From assembly GCA_035561355.1 (NCBI GenBank), contig DATMXS010000307.1, positions 1 through 6,987 of the forward strand: a stretch of DNA of 6,987 bases, in the 5' to 3' direction. The notes under the pieces are model-generated. The model was not told the DNA's origin and ran no database searches. It saw only the letters and a list, made by a program, of their open reading frames with translations. Positions within the stretch are counted from its first letter, which is position 1, and each line of letters begins with the position of its first letter. This stretch comes from DATMXS01 sp035561355. GTDB lineage: Bacteria > Acidobacteriota > Terriglobia > Bryobacterales > Bryobacteraceae. Positions 6,767 through 6,987 of this stretch are shown piece after piece. A program made the position numbers and the translations under genes.

Positions 6767-6915
6767 TTTACGGCAGAAGCGAAAGACGCAGAGGAACAGT
6801 AGAGAAGACATGCAAACGGTCGGTACGAGGACAGAAGCCGGGCACACGACCTCTTGCATGCTGTCGCTACATTCTCGTCTTGCTTTTCTCCGCGTCTCCG
6901 CGTCTCTGCGGTGAA
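6767..6915. repeat. Nested inverted-repeat intergenic element with GCAGAGACGC-type ends
   Basis: Two outer arms are related in inverted orientation: 6767-6795 (TTTACGGCAGAAGCGAAAGA...) and 6886-6915, whose reverse complement starts TTCACCGCAGAGACGCGGAG. The right arm itself contains three 8-base units, CTCCGCGT, CTCCGCGT and CTCTGCGG (6888-6911). Inside the arms is a second, stronger hairpin: CATGCAA (6809-6815) pairs with TTGCATG (6854-6860), and GGTCG (6818-6822) pairs with CGACC (6847-6851), separated by a 2x2 internal loop. The element fills the space between the VWA gene and a convergent gene. From memory, ACCGCAGAGACGC-like repeats are dispersed between genes in many bacterial genomes. 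No open reading frame lies inside it. Confidence 0.6.
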
Positions 6916-6924
6916 CCGGCTTTT

Positions 6925-6987
6925 TCAGCCTTTTCCGGGCGCCCCGAAGTTCTTGGATGCGTCATCCAGCACGAGCACCCAGTCGCT
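6925..6987 (-). CDS. C-terminal end of a minus-strand protein, possibly DUF4038/apiosidase-like
   Basis: A minus-strand frame enters from the right edge and ends at a TGA (6925-6927). The 20 visible residues include DWVLVLDDASKNF and end in GAPGKG. The DWVLVLDDA pattern recalls, from memory, the extreme C-terminus of DUF4038 (apiosidase-like) glycoside hydrolases with the putative collagen-binding domain (Collagen_bind_2). That would suit a polysaccharide-degrading organism. Only the tail is present, so this assignment is tentative; that it is coding is more likely than not given the strong beta-strand pattern and the convergent arrangement. Confidence 0.45.
   Translation of the reverse strand, partial: SDWVLVLDDASKNFGAPGKG

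Noticed and set aside
6918..6934. GGCT-TTTTC-AGCC followed by TTTT as an intrinsic terminator for the VWA gene
   Set aside because: The stem is only 4 bp and the T-run only 4 bases, and it overlaps the stop codon of the convergent gene; the larger inverted repeat upstream is a better candidate.
1..6987. CRISPR array, tRNA or rRNA gene, or transposase
   Set aside because: I saw no regularly spaced repeats, no cloverleaf or rRNA-like sequence, and no transposase-like protein in any frame.

Overview
The window holds four complete protein genes, the 3' end of a fifth, and one unusual structured intergenic repeat. Base composition is high in GC. The genes are a Tat-exported Gfo/Idh/MocA oxidoreductase, a large secreted tandem alpha/beta hydrolase, a COG1239-type ATPase paired with a VWA protein, and a C-terminus that resembles apiosidase-like (DUF4038) proteins. 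This mix suggests an Acidobacteriota genome, perhaps of the Solibacter/Bryobacter type, with Planctomycetota-like relatives as the alternative. That is an inference from gene content; the window has no rRNA or other phylogenetic marker.

Layout. Positions 1-188 are intergenic apart from a hairpin that may end the leftward transcript. Two minus-strand genes follow in a tight operon: a secreted hydrolase (3735 to 1378) and an oxidoreductase (1385 to 189), whose reading frames overlap by 8 bases. A roughly 200-base divergent intergenic region (3736-3946) carries a 12-bp perfect palindrome and an inverted repeat whose right arm contains the likely ribosome binding site of the next gene. On the plus strand come a magnesium-chelatase-I-like AAA+ ATPase (3947-5461) and a VWA/MIDAS protein (5522-6760), 60 bases apart. 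After them lies a nested inverted-repeat element of about 150 bases (6767-6915). The last 63 bases are the C-terminal end of a minus-strand gene that leaves the window.

How the genes work together. The leftward pair looks like a catabolic module acting outside the cytoplasm, with an esterase-like hydrolase and a sugar or cyclitol dehydrogenase both carrying export signals. The rightward pair is an ATPase plus MIDAS adaptor module of the MoxR/magnesium-chelatase type. No chelatase H subunit or pigment gene is visible, so its client is unknown. The points most worth a second look are the Cys/His cluster inserted in the ATPase, its Gly/Arg-rich tail, the inverted repeat over its ribosome binding site, the nucleophile-less first domain of the hydrolase, and the palindromic intergenic element.
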